In this document: positions 15,955 through 22,982 of the stretch, piece by piece
Layout of the letters: every line of letters starts with the position of its first letter
Numbering within the stretch: the first letter of the stretch is position 1
Assembly (NCBI GenBank): GCA_036566925.1
Contig: DATCVI010000108.1
Span: 1 to 53,924 of the forward strand
DNA from: Stenotrophomonas_A sp036566925
GTDB lineage: Bacteria; Pseudomonadota; Gammaproteobacteria; Xanthomonadales; Xanthomonadaceae
Direction: 5' to 3'
DNA length: 53,924 nt
Position numbers and translations under genes: made by a program
The notes under the pieces: model-generated
What the model was told of the DNA's origin: nothing
The model's input: the letters and a program-made list of their open reading frames with translations, nothing else
The model's database searches: none

Positions 15955-17286
15955 CTATTTGCCGATGCAGAAGCTCGAAAAAATCCGCCCCAGCAGATCA
16001 TCGGCCGTCATGCGCCCGGTGATCTCACCCAATGCATCATGCGCCAGGCGCAGTTCTTCGGCGGCAAGCTCAAGTTGCTCGTGATCCAGCTGCGCCACGG
16101 CGGCGTGCAGGTGTTCGCCCGCGCGTAGCAGCGCTTCAACATGCCGGGTGCGTGCTGAGAACTCGCCGTCCTGGGCTTCGCCGTTGCCGGCGAGTTCAAC
16201 CAGGCGTGCATGCAGTTGCGCCAAGCCCAACCCGGTGGCGGCGGATACGGCGATGGCGTCGGCCGGCAACTCCGGCGGTGCTGGCAGCAGGTCGCTCTTG
16301 TTGTGAATCCACAGGCTGAGCGGCACCTGCGCCACATCGGCGGCGACGGCGGCGTGGCCGGCTTGCGGGTCGCGCGCATCGATGACAACCAGCGCCAGAT
16401 CGGCGCGCTGCAGCTCGGCACGGGCGCGGCGCATGCCTTCGCGCTCGATCGCATCGCCGCTGTCGCGCAGGCCGGCGGTGTCGACGAGGGTGAGTTCGAG
16501 GCCGTCGATGCGGATGGTTTCGTGCAGGGTGTCGCGGGTGGTGCCGGCCAGATCGGTGACGATGGCGCGGTCGCTGCCGGCCAAGGCGTTGAGCAAGGAG
16601 CTCTTGCCGGCATTCGGTGGGCCGATCAGCACCGCGTGCAAGCCATCGCGAAGCTTGCGGCCGCGCTCGGCATCGCGCAGCAACACCGCGAGGGCTTCCT
16701 GTGTGGCCGCCAAGCCGGCGCGTACCTGCGCGCCGCCGAGGGTGTCGATCGGCTCGTCGGCGAAGTCGATCGCCGCTTCGACGTGGATGCGCAATACGGT
16801 GAGCTGTTCGGCCACGGCCTCGACGCGACGCGAGAAGACACCATCGAGCGAGCGGCGGGCAGCGCGGGCAGCGCGCTCGTCGCCTGCTGCGATCAGATCG
16901 GCGATCGCCTCGGCTTGCGCGAGGTCGAGCTTGCCGTTGAGGAACGCGCGCTCGCTGAACTCGCCCGCGCGCGCCTGGCGTGCGCCCAGTGCGACGCAAC
17001 GGGCCAGCAATTGCCGCAGCACGACCGGGCTGCCATGGCCCTGCAACTCCAGCACGTCTTCGCCGGTGAAGCTGTGCGGCCCCGGGAACCACAGCGCCAG
17101 GCCATCGTCGATGACAGCGCCAGCGACATCGCGAAAGCGCGCGTAGTGCGCATGGCGCGGACGCAGGTTGCCGATGCCCAGGCCGCTCGCAATCTCGGTG
17201 CAGCGGCGGCCCGACACGCGCAGCACGCCGACGCCACCGGCACCCGTGGCAGTTGCGATGGCTACGATGGTGTCGCTGTGGCTCAT
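15955..17286 (-). CDS. mnmE: MnmE, tRNA uridine-5-carboxymethylaminomethyl modification GTPase
   Basis: This 443-aa GTPase works with MnmG to modify U34 of certain tRNAs. Order: N-terminal tetrahydrofolate-binding domain ('DTIVAIATATGAGGVGVLRVSG'), helical domain, inserted G domain with G1 'LIGPPNAGKSSLLNALAG', G2/G3 'AIVTDLAGTTRDTLHE' and 'LVDTAGLRDSGDAIEREG', G4 'NKSD', and the C-terminal FCIGK with the essential Cys. ATG 17286 is chosen; an extension to 17424 would cross the terminator hairpin. It is the last gene of the leftward block downstream of yidC; mnmG is not nearby. Confidence 0.97.
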   Translation of the reverse strand: MSHSDTIVAIATATGAGGVGVLRVSGRRCTEIASGLGIGNLRPRHAHYARFRDVAGAVIDDGLALWFPGPHSFTGEDVLELQGHGSPVVLRQLLARCVALGARQARAGEFSERAFLNGKLDLAQAEAIADLIAAGDERAARAARRSLDGVFSRRVEAVAEQLTVLRIHVEAAIDFADEPIDTLGGAQVRAGLAATQEALAVLLRDAERGRKLRDGLHAVLIGPPNAGKSSLLNALAGSDRAIVTDLAGTTRDTLHETIRIDGLELTLVDTAGLRDSGDAIEREGMRRARAELQRADLALVVIDARDPQAGHAAVAADVAQVPLSLWIHNKSDLLPAPPELPADAIAVSAATGLGLAQLHARLVELAGNGEAQDGEFSARTRHVEALLRAGEHLHAAVAQLDHEQLELAAEELRLAHDALGEITGRMTADDLLGRIFSSFCIGK

Positions 17287-17330
17287 GGCGGTGTTCGCGG
17301 GCGGTGGCCAAAGTGTAAGGCCCCGGATAC

Positions 17331-17359
17331 GACAAGGCCCGCGGGTGGCGGGCCTTGTC
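17331..17359 (-). terminator. Hairpin between yidC and mnmE
   Basis: GACAAGGCCCGC (17331-17342) is perfectly complementary to GCGGGCCTTGTC (17348-17359), a 12-bp stem with a 5-base loop, 15 bp after the yidC stop. There is no clear T-run on the minus-strand exit side, so it is a probable terminator or attenuator separating yidC from mnmE. Confidence 0.65.
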
Positions 17360-17374
17360 GGAGTTACCTGCGGA

Positions 17375-19084
17375 TCAGGTGTCCTGCACGTTCTTCTGGA
17401 TGATCTTGCTCGGCGACTCGCCATGCTGCTTGATCATCCACCACTGGATCAGCAGGCCCAGCCCGCCGTTGACCACCCAGTACAGCACCAGGCCGGCCGG
17501 CATGAAGGCCATCATGACGCCGAACACCAGCGGCATGAACTGCATCATCTTGGCCTGCATCGGGTCCATGCCCGGGGTCGGCGTCAGCTTCTGCGTGAAC
17601 CACATGATGACCATGTTGATGATCGGCAGCACGAAGTACGGGTCGCGTGCGGTGAGGTCGCCGATCCAGCCCAGCCACGGCGCCTGGCGCAGTTCCACCG
17701 ATTCCACCAGCACCCAGTACAGCGCGAAGAAGATCGGCATCTGGATGAGCAGCGGCAGGCAGCCGCCCATCGGGTTGATCTTCTCCTTCTTGTACAGCTC
17801 CATCATCGCCTGCTGGTACTTCTGGCGATCGTCGCCGTAGCGCTCCTTCAACTGCGCCAGGCGCGGCTGGAACTTGCGCATCTTGGCGCCGGACTTGTAC
17901 TGCGCCGCCGACAGCGGATACAGCGCCAGGCGCAGCAGCACGACCAGGCCCACAATCGCCCAGCCCCAGTTGTGCAGCAGGGTGTAGAGGTGGCTGAGCA
18001 CCCAGAACAAGCCCTGGCCGATGATCGCCATCAGCGAGAAGCGGCTGTAGTCGACGACGCGATCCAGACCCGGCACCTGTTCCTTGGCGATCAGGCCGAC
18101 CAGCTTCGGGCCCACCCACAGGCGCGCCTCAGTGTTGGCCTGCTGGCCCGGGGCCACGGTGAAGCCGGGGCCGCGCAGTTCGAGCACGTCGGCGCCATTG
18201 GCCTGGGAGAGCTTGAGCAGGGAGCTGTTGTCGGCCTGCGGAATCCAGCCGGTGAAGAACTGGTGCTGCAGCATCGCGATCCAGCCGCCCTGGATGACGC
18301 GATCGACGCTGCCGTCCTTGAGGTAGTCGGCGAAGGCGCGACGTTCGTAGCCGTTCTCGTTGGTGAACCAGGTAGCGCCGTTGAAGCTCAGGCTGTCCGG
18401 ATTCATCATGCTGCGGCTGAGGATCGTCGGCACGCGGTTGAGCTTGCGATAGATATAGGCATTCCACGTGGTGGTGCCCGCATTGACGACCTCGTCGCGC
18501 ACCTGGATCGCGTAACGACCGCGCTCCAGGGTGAAGGTGCGGCGGATACTGACGCCATCGGGACCATTCCACACGAACGGCACCACCAGCTTGTCCTGGC
18601 CCTTGGCCAGGGCGAACTCGGTGCCGCCATCAACGGGGCGGAAACCGCCAACGCCCGGCACCGGCGAACCCTTGTCGCTGGCCCAGCCACTGGTGGCGTT
18701 GTACGGATGCGCCGGGTCTTCGGTCAGCAGGCTCACCGGCGCGGCGCCGGGTTGCTTGGTCTGCGGGAATTGCAGCAGCTCGGCATCGAGCACGCTGCGG
18801 CCGTCGAGCTTGAGGCGCAATACATCCGTGGTGATGGTGACCACCTGGGCCGGCGTGGCTGCCGCTGCGGCGGGCTGGGTCGCGGCATTGCCCGGAGCAC
18901 CCGGCACATTGGCCTGCGGCACGCCATTGGCATCGGGAACAGCGCCGGTACCCGCGGTCGGCGGGACGGCTTGCGCGGCGGCAACGTCAGCGGCCGGCGC
19001 GGCCTTGTCGCGGCCCCACTCCATCCACAACAGGGCGGCCACCATCAGCCAGGCAAACAACAGGAATACGCGGGTCTGATTCAT
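17375..19084 (-). CDS. yidC: YidC membrane protein insertase
   Basis: This is a 569-aa insertase for Sec-dependent and independent membrane proteins. The N-terminal TM anchor (TRVFLLFAWLMVAALLWMEW) leads to an Ala/Pro-rich linker and the large periplasmic beta-domain (about 90-330), then the five-TM core: 'WGWAIVGLVVLLRLALYPLSAAQYKSGAKMRKFQPRLAQLKERYGDDRQKYQQAMMELYKKEKINPMGGCLPLLIQMPIFFALYWVL', with Arg in TM2 as the hydrophilic-groove residue. It lies in the conserved order rpmH-rnpA-yidC-mnmE. The 16-bp gap to rnpA suggests cotranscription. Confidence 0.97.
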   Translation of the reverse strand: MNQTRVFLLFAWLMVAALLWMEWGRDKAAPAADVAAAQAVPPTAGTGAVPDANGVPQANVPGAPGNAATQPAAAAATPAQVVTITTDVLRLKLDGRSVLDAELLQFPQTKQPGAAPVSLLTEDPAHPYNATSGWASDKGSPVPGVGGFRPVDGGTEFALAKGQDKLVVPFVWNGPDGVSIRRTFTLERGRYAIQVRDEVVNAGTTTWNAYIYRKLNRVPTILSRSMMNPDSLSFNGATWFTNENGYERRAFADYLKDGSVDRVIQGGWIAMLQHQFFTGWIPQADNSSLLKLSQANGADVLELRGPGFTVAPGQQANTEARLWVGPKLVGLIAKEQVPGLDRVVDYSRFSLMAIIGQGLFWVLSHLYTLLHNWGWAIVGLVVLLRLALYPLSAAQYKSGAKMRKFQPRLAQLKERYGDDRQKYQQAMMELYKKEKINPMGGCLPLLIQMPIFFALYWVLVESVELRQAPWLGWIGDLTARDPYFVLPIINMVIMWFTQKLTPTPGMDPMQAKMMQFMPLVFGVMMAFMPAGLVLYWVVNGGLGLLIQWWMIKQHGESPSKIIQKNVQDT

Positions 19085-19100
19085 CAGGCAGCAACTCGGC

Positions 19101-19547
19101 TCAGTCGGAACGGCGTTCCGGCTCGGTCAAAGGAGGGGACGAAGCGTGGGCTTCCGAACGCGGCGGCATTGTGAAGCCGCCGGATGACACCGGCAATGCG
19201 CCCGCTCGGCGCAGGATACGCTCGAAAGCGATGCGCAGTTCTTCGTTGCTTGCGGTCGCAGCCGCCGAACGGGCGACCACGACGCAGTCACCGCCGGCCA
19301 GCTGGGGCAGGAGGTGGCGAAAGCTGTCACGCAGGACGCGCTTGATGCGGTTGCGCCCGACGGCCCGCTTGTCGACCTTGCGGGATACCGCCATGCCGAG
19401 CCGGGCCGGGCCTTCTTGCGGGCGCCAGTGCAGACTCATGAGGGGGTCGGAGCAGCGACGGCTGTCATTGAAGACGACAGCGTATTCCGCGCGCGAACGA
19501 ACCCGCGCAGAGCGAGGAAATCGCCTGCGCGGGTCGGAATCGGTCAC
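19101..19547 (-). CDS. rnpA: RnpA, protein component of RNase P
   Basis: This is a basic 148-aa protein that binds the RNase P RNA and the 5' leader of pre-tRNA. The diagnostic motif is 'AVGRNRIKRVLRDSFR' (the RNR box), preceded by 'LGMAVSRKVDKRAVGRNR'. The start is uncertain: GTG 19547 (VTDSDPRRRFPRSARVRSRAEY) is chosen because it begins close to the conserved FPRSARVRSRAEY segment. TTG 19589, 14 codons upstream, overlaps the rpmH stop and is an alternative. The C-terminal 40 residues are an unconserved Pro/Ser-rich tail. Confidence 0.92.
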   Translation of the reverse strand: MTDSDPRRRFPRSARVRSRAEYAVVFNDSRRCSDPLMSLHWRPQEGPARLGMAVSRKVDKRAVGRNRIKRVLRDSFRHLLPQLAGGDCVVVARSAAATASNEELRIAFERILRRAGALPVSSGGFTMPPRSEAHASSPPLTEPERRSD

Positions 19548-19585
19548 GATCGGGATTGCCTGGGCCGCACGGAGCGGCGCGGCAA

Positions 19586-19726
19586 TCAAGCGCTCAGGCG
19601 CTTGCGGCCCTTGGCGCGGCGACGGGCCAGCACCTTGCGGCCGTCGGCCGTCTTCATGCGGGCACGGAAACCGTGGTCGCGCTTGCGCTTGAGGTTGCTG
19701 GGCTGGTAGGTGCGCTTGGTGGCCAT
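19586..19726 (-). CDS. rpmH: RpmH, 50S ribosomal protein L34
   Basis: Read on the minus strand, ATG at 19724-19726 begins MATKRTYQPSNLKRKRDHGF and continues RARMKTADGRKVLARRRAKG to RKRLSA, stopping with TGA at 19586-19588: 46 aa. This is the complete L34 with its invariant 'KRTxQPSxxKRxRxHGFRxRM' pattern. It is short and very basic. It heads the leftward rpmH-rnpA-yidC-mnmE block and is divergent from dnaA across 228 bp. Confidence 0.97.
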   Translation of the reverse strand: MATKRTYQPSNLKRKRDHGFRARMKTADGRKVLARRRAKGRKRLSA

Positions 19727-19954
19727 GTGGGCCTCTAGGAAAGGGTTACGAAAGAACCGGAAATTCTAGGCGCGAGGTGGGGGCCAGGTCAAGCGCTGTG
19801 ACCTTTGGGCGCACGCCTGCCTGTGGACGTCCCTGTGAATAAATATGGGAAAACCCGCCCCCCGATGGTAGGCTGGCCCATCCGCTTTCTACCTCCCGTG
19901 CCGATGCATGGCGACCTTTTGCGCCCCCGGCCGGCTACTGATGAAAACACTTTG
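19727..19954. other. rpmH-dnaA divergent intergenic region with one DnaA-box-like site
   Basis: This 228-bp gap must hold the promoters of rpmH (leftward) and dnaA (rightward). TGTGAATAA at 19834-19842 is the inverse of TTATTCACA, which fits the DnaA consensus TTATNCACA. A partial CTGTGGAC lies at 19821-19828. One box suggests autoregulation of dnaA rather than an origin. No convincing -35/-10 pair was identified. Confidence 0.55.
19834..19842 (-). other. DnaA box (TTATTCACA) upstream of dnaA
   Basis: TGTGAATAA on the plus strand reads TTATTCACA on the minus strand, one substitution from the perfect TTATCCACA but within the TTATNCACA consensus. It lies 113 bp upstream of the dnaA start, where it could mediate autorepression. 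Confidence 0.6.
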
Positions 19955-21283
19955 ATGGATGCTTGGCCCCGTTGCCTGGAACGTCTCGAGGCGGAATTCC
20001 CGCCCGAAGATGTCCATACCTGGTTGAAACCGCTGCAGGCCGAAGAGCGCGCCGACAGCATGGTGCTGTACGCGCCGAACGCCTTCATTGTCGAACAGGT
20101 GCGCGAGCGCTACCTGGACCGTATCCGCGAGCTGCTGAGCCACTATGCCGGCAACGGCGAGGTGGCGCTGGCGGTCGGCTCGCGGCCCAAGGCGCCCGAA
20201 CCGGCCGCGCCGGTCTTCGCCACGCAGATGGCGCCGCCGCCAGTGGCCTCGGTGCCGTTCGCCGGTAACCTGGACACGCACTACACCTTCGACAACTTCG
20301 TCGAGGGCCGCAGCAACCAGCTCGGCCGCGCCGCCGCGCTGCAGGCGGCACAGAAGCCCGGTGACCGTGCCCACAACCCGCTGCTGCTGTACGGCAGCAC
20401 CGGCCTGGGCAAGACCCACCTGATGTTTGCCGCCGGCAATGCGATGCGCCAGGCCAACCCGAACGCCAAGGTCATGTACCTGCGCTCGGAGCAGTTCTTC
20501 AGCGCGATGATCCGCGCGCTGCAGGACAAGGCGATGGACCAGTTCAAGCGCCAGTTCCAGCAAATCGATGCGCTGCTGATCGACGACATCCAGTTCTTCG
20601 CCGGCAAGGACCGCACGCAGGAGGAGTTCTTCCACACCTTCAATGCGCTGTTCGACGGCCGCCAGCAGATCATTCTCACCTGCGACCGCTACCCGCGCGA
20701 AGTCGAGGGCCTGGAGCCGCGGCTGAAATCGCGCCTGGCCTGGGGCCTTTCGGTGGCGATCGACCCGCCGGATTTCGAGACCCGCGCGGCGATCGTGCTG
20801 GCCAAGGCGCGCGAGCGTGGGGCCGATATCCCGGATGACGTGGCGTTCCTGATCGCCAAGAAGATGCGCTCGAACGTGCGCGATCTTGAAGGTGCGCTCA
20901 ACACGCTGGCTGCCCGCGCCAACTTCACCGGCCGAGCGATCACCGTGGAGTTTGCCCAGGAGACGCTGCGCGACCTGTTGCGCGCGCAGCAGCAGGCCAT
21001 CGGCATCCCGAACATCCAGAAGACCGTGGCCGATTACTACGGCCTGCAGATGAAGGATCTGCTGTCCAAGCGCCGTACCCGCTCGCTGGCGCGTCCGCGC
21101 CAGGTGGCAATGGCATTGGCCAAGGAACTCACCGAGCACAGCCTGCCGGAGATCGGCGATGCCTTCGCCGGCCGCGACCACACCACCGTGCTGCATGCCT
21201 GCCGGCAGATCCGCACCTTGATGGAAGCCGACGGCAAGTTGCGCGAGGACTGGGACAAGCTGATCCGCAAGCTGAGCGAGTAA
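19955..21283 (+). CDS. dnaA: DnaA, chromosomal replication initiator
   Basis: This is a 442-aa initiator. Domain I (MDAWPRCLERLEAEFPPEDV..., 1-80) is followed by a short Pro/Ala linker and the AAA+ domain, with Walker A 'YGSTGLGKTH' (about 145-154), Walker B 'ALLIDDIQFF' and arginine-containing 'EPRLKSRLAWGLSV'. Domain IV is the DNA-binding helix-turn-helix with signature 'GDAFAGRDHTTVLHAC' near residues 401-416. ATG 19955 matches the family N-terminus; upstream in-frame ATGs would add 50 non-conserved residues. It starts the rightward dnaA-dnaN-recF-gyrB block. Confidence 0.98.
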   Translation: MDAWPRCLERLEAEFPPEDVHTWLKPLQAEERADSMVLYAPNAFIVEQVRERYLDRIRELLSHYAGNGEVALAVGSRPKAPEPAAPVFATQMAPPPVASVPFAGNLDTHYTFDNFVEGRSNQLGRAAALQAAQKPGDRAHNPLLLYGSTGLGKTHLMFAAGNAMRQANPNAKVMYLRSEQFFSAMIRALQDKAMDQFKRQFQQIDALLIDDIQFFAGKDRTQEEFFHTFNALFDGRQQIILTCDRYPREVEGLEPRLKSRLAWGLSVAIDPPDFETRAAIVLAKARERGADIPDDVAFLIAKKMRSNVRDLEGALNTLAARANFTGRAITVEFAQETLRDLLRAQQQAIGIPNIQKTVADYYGLQMKDLLSKRRTRSLARPRQVAMALAKELTEHSLPEIGDAFAGRDHTTVLHACRQIRTLMEADGKLREDWDKLIRKLSE

Positions 21284-21348
21284 GTTCCGGCCCGCGCGCA
21301 CAGGCGGGAAAAATCAGTGCATGATTTGCGCGCAAGGCCGGTAGAAAC

Positions 21349-21357
21349 TGTGGATAA
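21349..21357 (-). other. Perfect DnaA box
   Basis: TGTGGATAA, the exact inverse of TTATCCACA, 65 bp after the dnaA stop. It faces the second box 27 bp away. Confidence 0.85.
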
Positions 21358-21383
21358 ATCGGGCGGCGGTTTCGACCTGAATT

Positions 21384-21392
21384 TTATCCACA
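21384..21392 (+). other. Perfect DnaA box
   Basis: TTATCCACA, exact consensus, convergent with the box at 21349-21357 and about 50 bp from the AT-rich stretch. Confidence 0.85.
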
Positions 21393-21554
21393 GGTTTTAC
21401 CACGGGATCAGGGGCGGTAATCCCATGGGTTTCGGGGCCAATAAGTCTTTTTAAATCAATTGGTTAAGGTAGTTTTCCGTCAAAAACGGCCCTACCATCA
21501 CCACCAAGCTTTTGATTTATTCCACATCTTTAAAGCATAGGGGCACGGAACCAC

Positions 21555-22655
21555 ATGCGTTTCACACTGCAGCGCGAAGCCTTCCTCAAGCCGTTGGCCC
21601 AGGTGGTCAATGTGGTTGAACGTCGCCAGACTCTGCCGGTCCTGGCCAATTTCCTGGTGCAGGTGCAAAGCGGCCAGCTGTCGCTGACCGGCACCGACCT
21701 GGAAGTGGAGATGATTTCGCGCATCGCGGTGGAGGATGCGCAAGACGGCGAAACCACGATCCCGGCACGCAAGCTGTTCGAGATCGTGCGCGCCCTGCCC
21801 GATGGCAGCCGGGTCACGGTGTCGCAGACCGGCGATAAGGTCACGGTCCAGGCCGGGCGCAGCCGGTTCACGCTGGCGACATTGCCGGCCAACGACTTCC
21901 CTTCGGTGGACGAAGTGGAAGCCACCGAGCGGGTCGTGGTGCCGGAAGCCAACCTCAAGGAATTGATCGAGCGCACCGCTTTCGCCATGGCGCAGCAGGA
22001 TGTTCGCTACTACCTCAACGGTTTGCTGTTCGACCTGCGCGATTCGACCTTGCGCTGCGTGGCCACCGATGGCCACCGCCTGGCGCTGTGCGAGACGCAG
22101 CTGGATAGCACCTCGGGCACCAAGCGCCAGATCATCGTGCCGCGCAAGGGCGTGACCGAACTGCAGCGTTTGCTGGAAGGCGGCGATCGCTCGTTGGAGC
22201 TGGAAGTGGGTCGCAGCCACGTCCGAGTGAAGCGCGACGATGTCACCTTCACTTCGAAGCTGATCGATGGGCGCTTCCCGGACTACGAGGCCGTGGTGCC
22301 AATTGGTGCTGACCGCGAGGTCAAGGTTGATCGCGAAGCCCTGCGTGCTTCGCTGCAGCGCGCCGCGATCCTCTCGAACGAGAAGTACCGCGGCGTGCGC
22401 GTGGAAGTTTCTCCGGGCCAGCTGAAGATCAGCGCGCATAACCCGGAGCAGGAAGAGGCGCAGGAAGAAGTCGAGGCCGATACCAAGGTCTCCGACTTGG
22501 CGATCGGCTTCAACGTCAACTATTTGCTCGATGCGCTTTCGGCGTTGCGCGATGAGCACATCGTGATCCAGTTGCGGGATGCGAACTCGTCCGCGTTGGT
22601 GCGTGAGGCGAGCAGCGAGAAGTCCCGTCACGTCGTAATGCCGCTTCGACTCTGA
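21555..22655 (+). CDS. dnaN: DnaN, DNA polymerase III beta sliding clamp
   Basis: This is a 366-aa sliding clamp made of three similar domains. The start MRFTLQREAFLKPLAQVVNVVERRQTLPVLANFLV is the conserved N-terminus; 'RKLFEIVRALPDGSRV', 'CVATDGHRLALCE' and 'DGRFPDYEAVVPIGADREVKVDREAL' are domain signatures, and the end '...RHVVMPLRL' is the usual C-terminal M-P-M/L-R-L. The dimeric ring tethers replicative polymerase to DNA. A parS site and a terminator follow immediately. Confidence 0.98.
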   Translation: MRFTLQREAFLKPLAQVVNVVERRQTLPVLANFLVQVQSGQLSLTGTDLEVEMISRIAVEDAQDGETTIPARKLFEIVRALPDGSRVTVSQTGDKVTVQAGRSRFTLATLPANDFPSVDEVEATERVVVPEANLKELIERTAFAMAQQDVRYYLNGLLFDLRDSTLRCVATDGHRLALCETQLDSTSGTKRQIIVPRKGVTELQRLLEGGDRSLELEVGRSHVRVKRDDVTFTSKLIDGRFPDYEAVVPIGADREVKVDREALRASLQRAAILSNEKYRGVRVEVSPGQLKISAHNPEQEEAQEEVEADTKVSDLAIGFNVNYLLDALSALRDEHIVIQLRDANSSALVREASSEKSRHVVMPLRL

Positions 22656-22658
22656 TTG

Positions 22659-22674
22659 TGTTCCACGTGGAACT
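22659..22674. other. parS centromere site 1
   Basis: TGTTCCACGTGGAACT contains the full 14-bp palindrome GTTCCACGTGGAAC, the ParB-binding consensus of Pseudomonas and Xanthomonas chromosomes. It lies 4 bp after the dnaN stop and just before the dnaN terminator, within about 1.3 kb of the DnaA boxes. Confidence 0.92.
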
Positions 22675-22675
22675 G

Positions 22676-22706
22676 GACGCCCGGGGAGACCCGGGCGTTC
22701 TTGTTT
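22676..22706 (+). terminator. Intrinsic terminator after dnaN
   Basis: GACGCCCGGG (22676-22685) pairs with CCCGGGCGTT (22690-22699) around GAGA, including one G-T pair, followed by CTTGTTT. It separates dnaN from recF, so recF needs its own promoter. Confidence 0.85.
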
Positions 22707-22900
22707 CTGCGGGCCTATTTACCGCTTTTATGAAGATATAAATCAAAGGCTAGGTGGTGCTTGGTAGGGCAGATTTTACGGTATAACTCGTTATCTTCTT
22801 GTTTTTAAAGAAGAAACGGGGCTCGAAACCCCTGTAAAAGACGCCCTGTGTTCGGTGGATTGCCTGTGTACAACTCCGAACCCAGGTTACAGCCGTTGCT

Positions 22901-22909
22901 TTATCCACA
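22901..22909 (+). other. Perfect DnaA box upstream of recF
   Basis: Exact TTATCCACA, 73 bp before the recF start and downstream of an AT-rich tract. It suggests either a second part of the origin or DnaA control of recF. Confidence 0.8.
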
Positions 22910-22982
22910 GTGTGTCCCCACTGATGTCTAGCTGCCGGTACCCCGTTATGCTGGCCGATTCCCTGCCCCCACTGCCGGCCGA

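Larger units (their letters stand above)
21284..21554. other. Putative oriC (dnaA-dnaN intergenic region)
   Basis: This 271-bp gap has two perfect, oppositely oriented DnaA boxes (21349-21357 and 21384-21392), a weak third match (TATTCCACA, 21518-21526), and an AT-rich stretch from about 21441 to 21489 (ATAAGTCTTTTTAAATCAAT onward) in an otherwise GC-rich chromosome. This is the arrangement expected of an origin: initiator sites next to an unwinding element. It must also contain the dnaN promoter. The gene order rpmH-dnaA-dnaN-recF-gyrB supports an origin here, but only GC-skew or replication mapping can settle it. Confidence 0.72.
22656..22982. other. dnaN-recF intergenic region: parS, terminator, AT-rich tract, DnaA box
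   Basis: This 327-bp non-coding stretch contains, in order, a parS site (22659-22674), an intrinsic terminator (22676-22706), an AT-rich tract (about 22709-22816), two small hairpins (TCTTCTT 22794-22800 with AAGAAGA 22808-22814; GGGG-CTCGAAA-CCCC near 22818-22832) and a perfect DnaA box at 22901. It may be part of a bipartite origin or simply a regulatory spacer before recF. No ORF with host-like coding character was seen in it. Confidence 0.7.
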
